Shown here in pieces: positions 1 to 13,800 of a stretch of DNA of 64,000 bases. Origin of the DNA: Undaria pinnatifida (Eukaryota; Sar; Phaeophyceae; Laminariales; Alariaceae). The notes under the pieces were generated by a model. The model saw nothing but the letters and a program-made list of their open reading frames with translations, searched no databases and had not been told where the DNA came from. A program made the translations under genes and the position numbers. The stretch is taken from positions 14,371,420-14,435,419 of the forward strand of contig JABAKD010000019.1 of NCBI GenBank assembly GCA_012845835.1. The letters run 5' to 3'. Positions within the stretch are counted from its first letter, which is position 1; every line of letters begins with the position of its first letter.

Positions 1-3000
1 GTAGCAGTTTACTGCTGTTTGAGCTACGAGCGAGCAGCACCCCTTTTTGCTACGCCCAGGTCCCGCAGCGCGAAGGACAAGATGCAGAGTAATAGTGCTA
101 ATATTGATAGTGTTGCTGTTTTCATCCGGGGTGCTGGTGATGACCGCACACAATGATGAAATGAGTCGTGTAGTAGCTCTGCGCGTCGTCGTCCTCGTCG
201 CGGTTTCCCGCTAAAGTAAGGAGATATGTTCCAATCTCCTACCCGATCACTCACCCGATTACAATAATAATAGCAGACTCGACTATATTACAAGTACCAA
301 CAACGCATCTTGCAAAGATGAGTATTGTATTGACCTGAAATTCGTCGAACTCACGTCTGACGTCCTTGAAATATTTCTTTTAAAATTGCCCCTACTACCC
401 GAACCCGCGAATTCGAAAGCTACATGGCTAAATAGAACGACCTGTGTTTGGACATGGCTGATTGTGCGTGCTCTAGGTTTAGCTGACACGGCAGGTTTGG
501 ACGCTGTGCTTGGATATCATAGACTATCTGCACATCCTCACTCGTAGGTTGATTCAGACAGATCGGGATGCTGTGGTTTGAAAGACTACATCAGGTTGAT
601 TGAGACGCTTCCTAGCCGACCGTCCCCTCTACTGCTTCTAGTGCAACAACAGTGATCCCCTCCTCTATTGTGCTGGTAAAATAATTCCCACCACCGTCAT
701 GGTGCTGCTTGAATCACCTGGCGCTTGTGAAAACCCCTCTATGATGATACATTTCGCGTAACTACAATTGAGGCCAATAGTGCCAGTGCCTGTTATAATG
801 CCGAAGTGTTGGCCAGCACTATATGGAGACCGCAACTGTATGATTGCGTCCTCATCGCATCATGATCGGGTCTACGTAGACGCATTCCGAAATTCATTCG
901 GAAGCTCTCTTCTACGAGTACTGCTGTACATACGTACTTCTGCGTACCGGGGGCATCAAATGTTGTGCGCTCCCGCGCTCGGATTGCTCTCACGAGAGCC
1001 TCCAAGCCTTCCCCTTCTCCACCGCTGTTGTGTGTTTGAACACAGCAACACCACGACCAATATCTCAGCATATTGCAGACTTTAGAGGGGTTCAGACTGT
1101 TGCTGTTTCCCGGAGATACAATCCTCACACAAGCACGCAGCAACGAGCGGCACCTGTTGGGCGGGAGATCAGCCGAGATTGATTTGGGTGTTTCCTCAAG
1201 ATTTCAAAAATTGTGAATCAGCCGCAGCGCAAAGCACTACTTATGACCACCACCACAACGGATATGGCCTACAAGGCGGCTGGAAGAGAACCCCGGTCAT
1301 CTGCCCTGGCACAGAGGTGAGCTGCGGCATGCGAAGATAATCTGAATCATATCACACGTAATATGGCTACGCGCGGAGGCCTCGATATGGAAGATGCTAC
1401 AAGTATTTACCAGATACTTGGTATGCATCACAGGTACCGGTACCTGGTACCTGAGTCCTGATAGATACATGCCACGTACTGCGTGCTTTTGACATTATGT
1501 ATGTCGTCGCCCGGCTAAAAGGTGTTGTGCCAGAGCAAGATGACCGTCTTATTGGGGGAAGCCGCCTCATTCATTTATCCATTCTAGTTTATGGCTGCTA
1601 TTCCATAGCCGAACCAATTCATTCGGACCGCCTTCATAGTGTTGCGGCGGGGGCTTTTACGACTGATGCTCTTTTCAGGACCAGGAGCATGCAACAAAAT
1701 GCGTTTAGGGACACAGCGACAGGGGCCGCGGTAAAGCACGGTCCTGTCGGTGCGAGAGTGCAACAGAGAGCAACACCAGCACCTTCACCTCTTGACAGAG
1801 ATCAACTTTACCTTAACTTGACGCCCTATAGCCACCATATACTCCAGTACTACGGTAGGTTTAGACTAAGTGTGCAACACTGCCCTACCAGGTTCAAGGC
1901 ACCTGGTACCAGGTACAGCAGGGTACAGCAGTAGTCTAGTACGTTATCCCTTGCCTGACACGTGTCCTGAAATTTTCTTTGGCAGAGTAGTGGGTAGCAT
2001 GACCGGCCGTGCCCGACCAGGCCCGACGTGAATATAAATACATGTTAGGGTTGCCAATATTGATGGTTAACATATAGCTGCATCATGTGACCGATGGAGC
2101 CATCGCCGCCCCGATGGTTCTTGGCCGAAATATCTTACCAGAGGACACAAAGGGGCTTTGCTGGCGGCCTGGACGACCGCCGGTCGCAGACTCGCGTGAT
2201 GCCAAAAATAGCACAGCCGTGTGGCGAAGGAAGGGGGTCAGACAAAATGCCATGTGTTGAGAGCACTCTAGACTACACTCGTTAAATCATTGTCGCGAAG
2301 GATGAAGATCAGACACGCTGCCAAGAGTTTGAATATCAGCCTAACTTACTGCCAGGAGTTGAGAGCACCCTACGCGCTGCCCACACTGCCCACACGGAGA
2401 ATATCTGTCAAGAGTGACAGCCGCCGTAGTAAAGGGGATACTGCTGCTGCACACATAGTCTACGTATGTACTCGAATCTTGGTCGCACACCTGGCACATG
2501 CATTGCACCCTGCACAGCTCTGCCTATTCCGTGTGAGAGGCTCGACCGCACCTCCTACACACCTTCGAGGCAGACACACAACGACTACCGTACATAGCCT
2601 ATGGACTAGTCTACAACAGAAAACTGGTGTCCTGAAGATATGTAATCTAGACTATGCATTTGTATGATATCTTGGCTAGCGAGCAATCTTGGGTACTGGT
2701 GGCACAGATCCAACCTGCATAGCGTGTAACTGCTCACAGGTGGTGATAGTTGCTGTTGACGTATGTACTGCTAGGAGATGGAAGATGGTGTTGCAAGAAG
2801 GTACCGTGCCGGAGTGTGAGGTGTGAGCGTCTGGAAGTCGGGGGCGTTAGTCATTTCCCAGATCACACGGGGGAAATTTGAAAAATAGCCGGAAAATGCC
2901 AGCAATTTCTTGCCAATTTACCCGAAGGGCGTCGTCTGTGCGTAAGCGGCGGAACGCGAGAAGGTGGTCTAAAAAAACTCTGTGGATGATTACCTACATC

Positions 3001-4560
3001 ACAGCGCAGTAGAAACGTGCCATCATAGCTGCTGCTGTACAACCTGGCAGCAGCGTTGGTAGCAGATGCGCACTGTTGGCGCTCCGTCGCAGCTGCTGCT
3101 GGGCATGCCAACACACGGGCTGCTCTAGATCACGTGCGCATATCTCTCTGATCTCTCGGCACAATTATTTATGGATGGCAGTTCTCACAAACTAAATAAT
3201 AAGCCTGGGTGCTAGCGGGGCTTTCCAACTACGCCCCAGACCCGAGCACACAGCCGCCGGCGCAGGCTCCCATACCGGCTTCCCGAAGGTCCGGGATCAA
3301 AGAAGACGCACAGGATAAAAAGACACGCATACTTACACCAAAAGACTCGCAAGGCACGATTATTCGGAGGTCTCTTCGTAGATATCGATGTCAAGACCTC
3401 GCGCAAGCCTACGCCGTCGAGCGGGCGGGTCCGCGAAGCAGGCCGTTGCAGGCGAGTCGGTAGCACGCCTCAGCGAAGAAATCGCGCGGAAAAGCGGTCA
3501 GAGGTGGTAGAGATCCGCAGAATATAAAGTAATCGGCCATTCGCCTCCGAACTAAGATACTACATCCGGACCCCGAGCCACTGCAAAAAGCCACCTAAAA
3601 ACAACATAATAATAACCCTTATTATGGTACGGTACCATTGGTCCTGTTGGTATACGAGTAATAGTGAATCATATCACCGTGTTGATGTACACGGTGATCT
3701 TGTAGTCAACCGTATGCTTGCAGTCTAGAATCTAGGTATTTGGAGCATGCTCGCACTTTAATTTATGCCCGCTGCATTTTGATATGCTGCAGAGGGTACG
3801 ACAGCAGCACTTGTTGTAGACACATGATCGGAATATACGGGGTTCACCGCGCGCTATGATACTCCTCGCAATAATCTGTACGCGAATTTGCAGCATCGGT
3901 GCCTGCTGGCAAAATAGCCCAAACCTTCCGCCTCCCATCACTTCATTACACGCAAAGCACCTAAATTCGAAATTGCCCACAAGTTATGATATCTTGTTCA
4001 TCGCGGTTGCGGCGGTTCATCATGTTGTTGTTGCAGTGGTCCATGTGAAGGCTGTTGAGGGTGACGACATTTGGTTGCACTCGTAGCTCAAAGCATCTCC
4101 ACTTGTCGGCTGGTCTGCAGTCACAACTTGAGTCGCGGTTTTGTCGTAGTGAAATATTGGTAATAGTGTGAGGCCGGGTGGGTGAAAAAGTCCGATTTCG
4201 AGCGAAGCGCCGAGGCGGTTATGTCCCCTCAACTTCGCCGTCGATCGCACTTTCCGCTGGCGTACTGTAGTAGCTGTAGTACTTGAACTGTTATATTACT
4301 GCTTGCTGCACGCGATGCCAGTATTTCGTTTTTCCAAGTGCGAATAGTGTGATGATGCATGTACCAGTATGGACCTCGCACATCTTGGGCTGACTCCCGA
4401 TTTCACGCTCTATTTTTATCTGGCGGGAGCAAGAACTGCGTCGGCTGTGATATATGCGTGTACCTCCTTTGGTTTGTGTTTTTCCTGGGGAATTCCTCCA
4501 CCCCAGAGTGACTGGAACCTGTCCTGTGACCACGGACTTGATTATGCGAGTTAATGTGAG
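1..4560. other. No supported gene
   Basis: Short ORFs only, none with a recognisable domain. Contains near-palindromic clusters of ACCTGGTACC (1430-1456, 1890-1918). No transposon ends identified. Confidence 0.5.
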
Positions 4561-4562
4561 AA

Positions 4563-4594
<32 letters not shown>

Positions 4595-4611
4595 GCAACA
4601 ACAACAACAAA
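4563..4611. repeat. AAC microsatellite
   Basis: Perfect and near-perfect AAC triplets. The flank TTAATGTGAGAAAAACAAC resembles the flank of the array at 58.89 kb (TCAATGTGAGACAAACAAC), suggesting that both belong to one dispersed repeat carrying an AAC tail. Confidence 0.9.
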
Positions 4612-4939
4612 AACCGTTAAAAACCCAAAGGGATGGATTTTCAAGCCGTTTTTCTGAACCCACAGAGGCGCACACAGCGAATATGATCGCTTGGGCGGAG
4701 ACGTCGTCCAGGCATTTCCGTAGACAAGTCGCTCAGCGTTTGCACTCTACCCCGGTGTCGAATTACTCAGGTTGGGGAATCGTCCTCAAGGGCGTGTGCC
4801 ACCTTGCGTGTTGTATGGTGATAGAGTTAAACGCGGTGCGCAGAACCCCCCTCCAACGGCTAAAAACTAGCGATTGTGATACTTCAAAAGGATAAACGAA
4901 GAAACCAGCAGCTTAGAACCTACGGCGTCAGCGACACCA

Positions 4940-5420
4940 TCAACGAACATTTTTGCCATGCCAGTGCCGTGGGTGATCACGGCAGCGCCATGGCATCGCT
5001 GCCTGCAGTGACATTGCCGTCAACGCCCATGGGAGTATGGCACGCGCCAACGCAATCCGCCGCAAACACCTCCACCCGCCACCCCCACTCCGGTCGTAAC
5101 GCCTGACGCCCCTATCACAACTGTCATCGAAAAAGCCATAGGCAACCATGAAATTGCCGTCAAATCTGCCATGTAGACCTTTTTGGCAGTGTCATGCCAG
5201 CGGTGCCTCCCGTTGCGCTGTCATTAGGGCCCACCGCAATGCCATGGCACGCGCCTTGCCAATGCTATTGACAATGTCACCGTAGGTGCTGTCACTCACG
5301 CCGTGGCACCACCATGGTGCGTCACAAACATGCACAGCCGCGGGCTTAGGGTTGAGGATAGGCATAGGATCGGGAGTTGTATAGCACGGCACCGGCGGTC
5401 CCGTGGTACATGGCACACTG
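4940..5420. repeat. Degenerate GCCATGGCA-rich repeats
   Basis: Recurring GCCATGGCACGCGCC, AGTGCCGTGG and ATTGCCGTCAA motifs with no clear period. Overlapping small ORFs are not supported as genes. Confidence 0.4.
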
Positions 5421-5519
5421 CTCGTTGCATTCTCCGCTCGAACAGGAACATATCCTCACGTCTTACGGGTGCCCGTTTAACTCCTGTTTTTTTCTCGAGT
5501 GTTGAAGACACGTCGTGAC

Positions 5520-5765
5520 GCGTGCGACATACGATAAAGCCGCACAGCTACTTTTCTGAGCATCCTCAACTCGGGAGCTTAAGACCTTCCTTAACCTCCC
5601 AAAAAAAAAAATTGAAATAAATTTACATTGCTAGACCGCATGAACGATCCCATGGCCTAGGTACCCAACGATAATCTTGCTAAACAAACGGCCAACTTCA
5701 AAAACGATGCTGGGTTAAGGAGCCCCGTCATATTCGGAAATCGCTTGAGAATAGTGTGCTACCTC
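5520..5765 (+). mobile_element. MITE family 1, diverged copy
   Basis: Family core preserved (CTCGGGAGCTTAAGAC, CCCATGGCCTAGGTA, AACGAT(A)ATC, GGGTTAAGGAGC), but the ends are poorly matched (GTGCTACC at the right). Old copy. Confidence 0.55.
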
Positions 5766-5837
5766 AACCAATAGGATCAAGCCTACGGTACGGTAGAGGG
5801 GTACCCCCACTTTTTACCACCACTGGGAGTGTTCACT

Positions 5838-6017
5838 ACCATACTCGCGCGAGTGACTCTGCACCTCACAGACAAAAAAGTCTTACGGTCGGCGATTTTT
5901 TTGGTGCAGCGTAGCTAACCGCCCCATTGGACATTCCTATCGAAACATTTAACAAGCAGCGCGAAAGAAAGCCTGTGAACGCATGGAACAGGGGGGTGGG
6001 TCACTCGCGCGAGTGAC
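5838..6017. mobile_element. MITE family 2 with palindromic ends, copy 1
   Basis: About 180 bp. One end is CATACTCGCGCGAGTGACTC; the other is the perfect palindrome GTCACTCGCGCGAGTGAC (6000-6017). Inside the latter is ATGGAACAGGGGGGTGG, found inverted in the copy at 24.8 kb. Non-coding. Confidence 0.65.
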
Positions 6018-7174
6018 CCTGAAGCCACTGCAAAACTATAGTTGAGGAAAAACGTAACAACATAACGTGAACATAACCCTTATCGTGCCGTAGCTTTGGG
6101 CTCGAGATACCTCTTCCTAGCTGGTTTGATATGTTGAGGTGGTTGAGCTCTCATGGTGAGTAGTCGCGATTTTCAGTTTGAAGACGTGGTGTTTGCAAGG
6201 CTTTGGAAACGTGTTGTGTGGCGTTCGTCGTTTCGAGTAGGGCAGGGCTTGTGTCGGTCAAGTTGTGAACATTTCCCTGTATCTCAGTATGAAGGTGAAA
6301 CGATGGCAGGGGATGGAAGATGTACAGTACACAAATGGGGCCCGTAACGATTGGTTCGGATGATGGTTGTGCGATACACAGTATGGTTCTTAATATATAA
6401 GGGAAAATCACAATTAATTTGCTCGATGAACAATCCAACACTCTTGATCATTCACGGACCAAGGTCCACCGCCGACAGCACTACACCAACTTCCTTCTAC
6501 TGCGGCTTTGCGCATATTTCCAGTAAGCATTGGCAAATTACACCAGCTTTAAAGTAACAGCCCCTCGCCGTTGCTAGCAGCATGCCAAGATATCATACAG
6601 CGCGTGTGTTCGACGGTCGCTACTTTTTCACCGAGACCGACTGAAATTACGTAACCGTGAGGGGCCAATCGCTTGCATCAGTGCGCACCCTTGGTGGCTG
6701 ATATTATATGTGTTTCGACATTTTAAACACTAAACGCTGTTTCTTCAGCAACCATCCGGCTTCAAGAGGTTGATGCAACAGACCGTTTTGCTTTCAGTTA
6801 TAACAGGTCCCTCTCATGTCGGCCCTATAAAGTTACCTGAATCCTTCGCACATTCGACAGATCAGATCCCTTTTGATAATCTGTGTCGTTCACGGCAGAC
6901 AGATCCCTGGTATCTGGACATGATCTAAGCGGCCTGGGGCTCGTTTTCGGATGCCAGCCGAATGACCGGCATGGCCTAGCTTACGCCTCCTGCGTTGGGT
7001 TTGTACTGCGCAGATCCTGCTCATGATATCATAACGCCAAACCAAGTACCTGGTATATGTTGGAGTAATATATGTGAACTATCCGATGAGCGAAAGTAGT
7101 ACACTCCCGTCGACCGCCGAGTACCCTTGATTTTGGACGCCTTCAAGGTCAACAGCTTCGATAATTGACGCGTA
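6018..7174. other. No supported gene
   Basis: Intergenic sequence between two MITEs, upstream of lipase A. The missing first exon of lipase A could lie here or further left, but nothing resembles the MGSS exon of copies B and C. Confidence 0.5.
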
Positions 7175-7420
7175 CTGCGATAGAGATGCACCACCTTTTT
7201 TTTGGCGTTCCTCATCTCAGGAGCTTAAGACACGTCTTGACCCAAAAACTGATTTGGACAGAAACAAAACTGCTACTGGATGGAACTTTCCCATGGCTTA
7301 GGTGTAGAACGAGAGTAATCATGCCTAAAAATGTCGTAGTATTTCGACGATTTTGGGTAAAGGAGCACCGTCATTCAGAAAAAAAATTCGCCAAAAAAAG
7401 GTATACCTCTATTGTAGCAC
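7175..7420 (+). mobile_element. MITE family 1, near-complete copy
   Basis: About 246 bp with inverted ends: left TGCGATAGAGATGCACCACC then a T run and GGCG; right, reversed, GTGCTACAATAGAGGTATACC then a T run and GGCG. Core landmarks shared by the family: GGAGCTTAAGAC, AAAACTGATTTGGACA, CCCATGGCTTAGG, AACGAGA(GTA)ATCATG and CGACGATTTTGGGT. No coding capacity. It lies about 400 bp upstream of the first recognised exon of lipase A. Confidence 0.75.
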
Positions 7421-7824
7421 AATTCTTTGACCAACGTATGATATGAGATGGTGATTTCGACTTTCCCAAAACAAACAAGTTGAATGTCTGTTTGCAACAA
7501 TGTATTGTAGTCGTGAGTCCATGGTATCTATCTATTCATTCGTATTTAGCCCAGCGCTGTAGTCTACGGGAGTGCTTAAATACAACCGCATATATGTAGT
7601 AATCATGCTTACGTAGTGTTAGCCCTGCATTTCTTAGAGTTGTTGTGCATGTTTTGTCTGTGCGAACGCATCGTGTACAGTATTATGCACAAGGCCGTCT
7701 TCTTTGGAACTTGCTCACATCGAGCCGCCTAATGTGCTTCCATTGCGAAGTGGACGTGACGTGTCTTTGTGCGCCTAACCGGTTCATTGCCGCGCCTACC
7801 ACCCTGACTTTTGGCTCTTGTCAG

Positions 7825-10800
7825 GGAGGAGGACTGGTTGAGGGAGATAGCGGAAGTTGATGTCACAGTGCCTACGTTCGACACGGATGAAGCAATCCCA
7901 GAGGTGAGAATGGTTTTTCCTAAATGTGCCCGCACCGATTATATATTAGATCATATCAATACTGTAAACCCTACTATCAGTTGTCGTTCCGACATGTTTG
8001 CCCAATATCTATATAACAGGAATCCAACCAGGTAAGCGCGTTCTGGATCGTGCAGATCATTTGGCTCCCACTCGGCGGTATGAGCTGTAGGCTACAGGCC
8101 AATATCGCCAGAGATCTGTCCACACTGACAGGTGTTGATGTTGGGATGGCTTTGGACGGTGGGTTCTCGGCGTGTGGCGCAGTCACTCTCGAACGGGTGC
8201 ATTGTACGCACCTGCTACCGGTGCCGGTATCGGGTAAACTTCACGAGGCTGTGCTGACGCTGAGATGGTTTCGAACTTAACAACGTAGGTCAAGGCAGGT
8301 TAAGGCCCACAAATGACAACAGATCGTTGGAGATCTGTGATATGTCTGATTTATGCAACTCACGCTTGGTACAATAAGGGTAGCGACGCGTTCAATGATA
8401 AAGGTATCAGTGGTTTTCAAAACGTCTTCTGAGCGGCGGAGATGCTTCACCCAAGCTTGTTTGTGGGAGATTTGTGTCGTTTCGGATTTGTATTTACGTC
8501 ATACCTACGCCGTGGGATTGGAAACCTGGTACTGTACTGTAGCCCTTTCGTTTCGCAGGGTGTAGTAGTAGCGGTTTTCACGCGAGGCGTTTGGAAAAAC
8601 AATGGCACGAGTCCAGCACCTGTTCCGCCACACATTGTCTGATTGACGGGGCTCGTGAACTAACATACGATATAACATATAGGATATATAACATGTAACA
8701 CATAACAGCTGACCACGGTAAATACAGACTTGGCTGTTCAGGTGTGGTCTTGCCGCCAATGTGGATGCCGCTCAGTTTCGATTAAATGGACCATGTAGAG
8801 TGTTTGGAGCTCCTTTGCCACGTCAATATGCCATGGCGACGTTGGGAAGCAAATTAGCACGCCCAGCGCTCATAAGCGTTCAGCTGACAACCAAGATATG
8901 ATACGCGTACACACAAGCTGTGTTTAAAACCATTAATGCGCCAGTAAACACATGCTACGCTTAAAACGTTTAATAAGCACCTCACAGCGCTGCAAATGGA
9001 GCTTAACGCCGTCCCAACCCCAAAACCCCTCCCTATACTTGTATCAAGTGATGCGTCTCAAGGACGGGTTTCTAGTTTTATTGGCGTAAAGCCGGACGTT
9101 GAGACTACGTAATATGTATTACAAAAAAGCTTCTTCTTCGCACGCGCTACACGTGAAAACCATCTACTTGACAATCAGCACACGCTACGCTTAATACACG
9201 CGCAAGGTCTTAAGCTGTGAGTTGGGCAATCAGCACTCGCTACGTTTAAATCCATAATATGAAAACCCACCCGCTCTGCGTTTAGAACCATGCATTTGAC
9301 GACTATAATGCCGGTAGGCCTAAAACACCTGATTATATGCTCAAAGGCATGTATATGCCAATCAGGACAGACTACGCCTAAAACCACCTGTTTGGCACCT
9401 CGTTAACCCGCAGGTGGCTCTGAAGCCAGACGTCGAGGCCGAAACATCTTATACGTCGCACACGCCACCATTACACATAAATCACGTTCTATGTTTTGTA
9501 GCACGAGTACGAGCAACAACACACAATACGCTCAAAGCCATGAGTTATACCCATCCCACTTACAACCTGCAGGTCAAGCTGAAACCGGGCCTTGACGGCG
9601 CTGATTTGTATGCAAAATACCTTCTACGTCGCACGCGCTACGTTTGAAGTTGCTTTTTTGACAACGAATCTGAGCTACGCTTAAAACGCAAGCAGTAGTC
9701 CAACAAACATATTCTGAAACTATGCACTTCAATCGAACTTGTACGAACTTATTTTGACACGACGTACCACCTGCAGGTGGAGCTGAAGCCGGACCTCGAG
9801 GCCACTGGATATTCAGACCAAAACGCCTTTTACTTCGCCAAGATGAGCAGGGTCGCATATTCGACTAAGGACGAAGTTCAGTCCTTCTTTAAGGACAACG
9901 AAACAACCACGGGTCTAGTCTTCGACCACTTCCACTGGTTTGAGGTGAGCCTAAGACAGATGTATTGTTTACCCCTTGAGTAAGGCGTGGCTTGGAGTCT
10001 GGTGATCAATACAGAGTTGTAAGAGGACGGCAATTTCGTAGCTTGCGGATAGAAGCTACAACAAGGACCACCGCCAGGTTGCGGCGTGCGCACGCGGCAG
10101 ATATGTGCGGGGACAACTACATTATGCGGTCTTCCGGTCGTGCTTAGCTTAAGAGTGATACCATGTTCTTGCTCAAGAGGGAGCGGAGACACAAACGGTG
10201 CGGTTGGGCTTGGCGCTTGTTGTGGAGAGTCCGGTCTTGTACATAATCATCTGTTTATAGCAGTTGTGTCTAGAGAGTAACAAGACACTGTATTTCTCCA
10301 GTTTTTTGTTTTTGTTTTTCTGAACATAATTTGGTTCGCCTTCCGACCATGCGGTGCTGCATGCTTCGTTCGAAACCGCAGGGCAATGTACCGAACGCCC
10401 CGCCACTCTCACCCAATCCATTCACCTATGTTTTTCATGTTTCATCTTCCGAACTCCCCGCCCCGGCATTCTCTTGCGCTGTTCCTGCCGCAAGGCGAAT
10501 ATCGACGCCCTCCGATGGTGCGAATGTCGATGGTTTATCACACCAATAATGTATCTGTTTATGTTTCGCCCTCCGATATATCTGCGTCGTGTTTGCCTCA
10601 TACTTTTCCTGGTCTCAAGGCTGATAGTGCGATATCGGGGGCGTCAATATTTGACGCCATCCAGGACACCGAGGCCTTCGTCGTGGCCAACGATGACCTT
10701 ATCATGGTCGTCTTCCGCGGCACCCACGAGCGGACGGACTGGGCTACCAACCTCACTTTCCGTACCAAGAATATCCCTCCGGAGTGGGGGCTCGGTGAAG

Positions 10801-13800
10801 AGGACTGCGACGTGCACATGGTGAAGACATATGCCAATATAAGAATTCAGTTTTTGTAGTGGTCCCCCCATAGAGTGCTGGTTGCCCGCTACAGTGCCTG
10901 GGTACAGTCACGTGGCCCAGATGAGAACAAGCATTAGTGTGGCAGTGTGCGGAGTAGCGCCAGCTGCTGCAATAGTGCCGGTGTTTCCTCTATGGTGCAC
11001 ATATCGGCACTGTAGAGGGATCACTAGTGTAGTGCCTCTATGTACCAGCCATCAACGCGAGCACTATATCGGACACCTTCACTGTTGTGCTGGTATAATA
11101 CCGATACTGATATTGTAGAATCAGTCGTGCGAAGTGATTTCACCACCACCACATCTGCAAATTTGGCGCTATTCAACCGGCATTTTAGGTAGACTCCCAC
11201 TGCTGTGTTTTTTCCCCCCTGCCGGGCAACAACCGGTTCTTGCTTTTTCGGCCTATTTATGTGTGCTCGGTGGATGCAAGCTCACCGACGGGAGGCGTTA
11301 CCCGTTCACTTGGTTGAAGAACCGGGGTCCGTACTCAAGGATCACAATATGACGGAAGGTTTGACTGTACATCGTCAGCGGCAGGTACAGTCATAGTATC
11401 GGCATGGAGCTCCAGCTTTCCGATAGCTGTATGAATATGAGTGCGTGGCTGGTGTGGATGCAGATGATAAAACTTAAGCTGCCCACGTGTAGTGTCATGG
11501 CGGGTGTTGACTCAAGTACGGCAAACATTGATGTCGACAAACAAGCTCTAACTAGCAATACCGGATACTAATTTTGGATTAAACCCTAACCCTAACCCTA
11601 ATCCTAACCCTTTTTGTAGACGCCGGCCTCAATCTGAGCCGATCGAAACCACGTGCGTGATTACGTTGGCTAAAGCAATCGTTTCACGTCCCACAAAATG
11701 CCGGTGTTGTTTACACCACCCATATAGACGACAGCCAGCACCCAGTTACCTTAGTTGCCTCGGTGAACCTCCGTTCTACGGGTGCGACCTTGACTCGCGC
11801 TACACAATCATGGCAGGGGTTCGACGAAGGTTTGGAGACAGTGTGGGCCGGCGCAGAAGGAATGCATAAAATAATCAAAACGCTCTACGAGGAGGAAGGC
11901 AAAAGCCGGAAACTGTACATCACTGGACACTCGCTCGGAGGCGCCCTCGCCACCGTCGCCGCGGCCCGACTGGCTTTCTTGGACGACATTAACATCGCCG
12001 GAATGTACACCATAGGCAGCCCAAGGTACAGTAATAGTAATCCCTCCCTCGCTATACCGCCGGCGTGTGCCGGCCGTATATACCGGCCTTGTACGGGTAA
12101 CAGGTACTACTCCGCATACTGGTTGTTCCCATTTGTGCTAAGCGATTTCACGGGCACGAGAGAGCTATTGGAATATGAAATCTGCAGTCCACAAGAAGTA
12201 TCTAGTTGGTTTGTAATCACTGCCCTGAGTACACAAATTTTCTCGTTCTAGAAGATGCGGACCAGTACAACATGCGATGAGTGTCAACCTGTTGCTTTGC
12301 GTAAGCGTGTTGTAGGTTCAAGTTGAAGCTATTAGTAGCTTACGACCATAAGCATCGAGGAACGTTGCAGGGAATGTTGCAAGGGATGTTACTTTACTGC
12401 GGACTGTCGGCCACCGTACAGTACTTCGGCCCGTAGCTGGGAGTTGCTCCGCAAGGATCAGGTGACGGTCAACCTTACGTCGATCACTCTCTTCATTCCT
12501 CTCTTGTCCACACTATCTTCTTCGTTTCTTCTCCACCACAACCGATCTTCACGAACACTTCCATACCACCCCTGCAGCCATTATCGTAGAACCAGAGCCT
12601 CGATACGAATCATGGCATAAGGAGCAAAGACCACTACTCAACCGGCGGTATCTAGGAATCAGGCCCGTACAGCGGTATATCAACAAAATAGGTGCTGGGA
12701 TAGTCGCTCGAGCACTGCGCTGTTGGCGATATGACACATCTCTGTCATCTCATGTCGGATTTTTGTCGATTATGTTCGTACCATGGTTCGTCGTGTTTTG
12801 ATTTTGCCGCAAATAGCCCTCCTTGGCTCGAACATCGCCGGACTGTACACCATCGGCAGCCCAAGGTACAGTGGGAGGATCCCAACAGCGCCGGCTGAAT
12901 AGTGCCTCCGCTCTCTACAACGCTGGTGAATCTCTCGGTGCGATTGTTTTTTCCTACAGTAAAATTGCCGCTAGTGGATCCGTCGTCCTCAATACTGCCG
13001 GATTTCTGGGCTAAAACTTACGCGGCACTCCTGGGACCTCGGCGCTGTACGGCGGAACATCAGCTTTACGGGTTATCGGATACGCGCCCTAGCGCGGTAC
13101 TGCCCCATGCTCCCCCATTTTCGTCCTCTAATATGTCGGGTGCGTTTTTGTCCCGATGAGACACATAAATTTCATGGGTTCTAGGATACTCACCCTAGCG
13201 CGGCACATCCCCATCTTCGCTTGTTGACACGCTATTGCGGGTGCGTTTTTTTTTCGTTGAACTCCCATCGCAAAGTAAGCCGAGAAGCAGCTATCCTCGC
13301 CGTGTGTTCCTGGTTATTCACCGCCTTTCGCTTTTGGGCGTTTTGCGATACGCCTAACGTGGTTGGTGGGTAGGGAAACATATTGGAGTATAATTGAAAT
13401 AAGCGCGAGTCACATTCCAGCGCGAACCCAACCCAAGGAAAATATAGGTTTGACATTTATAGAAAAGTAGGATTTGTTTCGCGATTTTAGGAACGTTTTT
13501 TTGCTTTTGAAATAACGTCTCTCGCCGTCTGTTTCAATACTACCAAAATGGTATTGAATGTGCTCTTACCCAACCAAATGATGGTATACCACAGTAAACA
13601 CCGCATTCATCGATACTTCAATGTCTGCCTCGTGTATGCTCTCCTCGATACGCCAGCGCTCATGCCTCCGCTCAAACAGCTTATCATATTCATTTGTGCT
13701 ACTACGCTCCGCACATAACCGATCGTGATATCTCACCTGCTCCTGCTTCCACCCATCGTCTCCCGCATTCTAATCGGTACGCCTGTGCCCCCGTATAGAA

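Noticed and set aside
768-1143. Overlapping ORFs of 105 and 116 residues on opposite strands
   Set aside because: No domain, no splice partners and no paralog in the window; lengths fit chance.
10354-10859. Two overlapping + strand ORFs of about 156 residues read as single genes
   Set aside because: Only 10620-10820 is a real exon of lipase A; the rest is intron sequence before an acceptor and after a donor.
12823-13014. Alternative lipase exon at 12.83 kb
   Set aside because: It copies only the last 42 bp of the upstream exon plus the donor, with no good acceptor placing it in phase; treated as an echo, not an exon.
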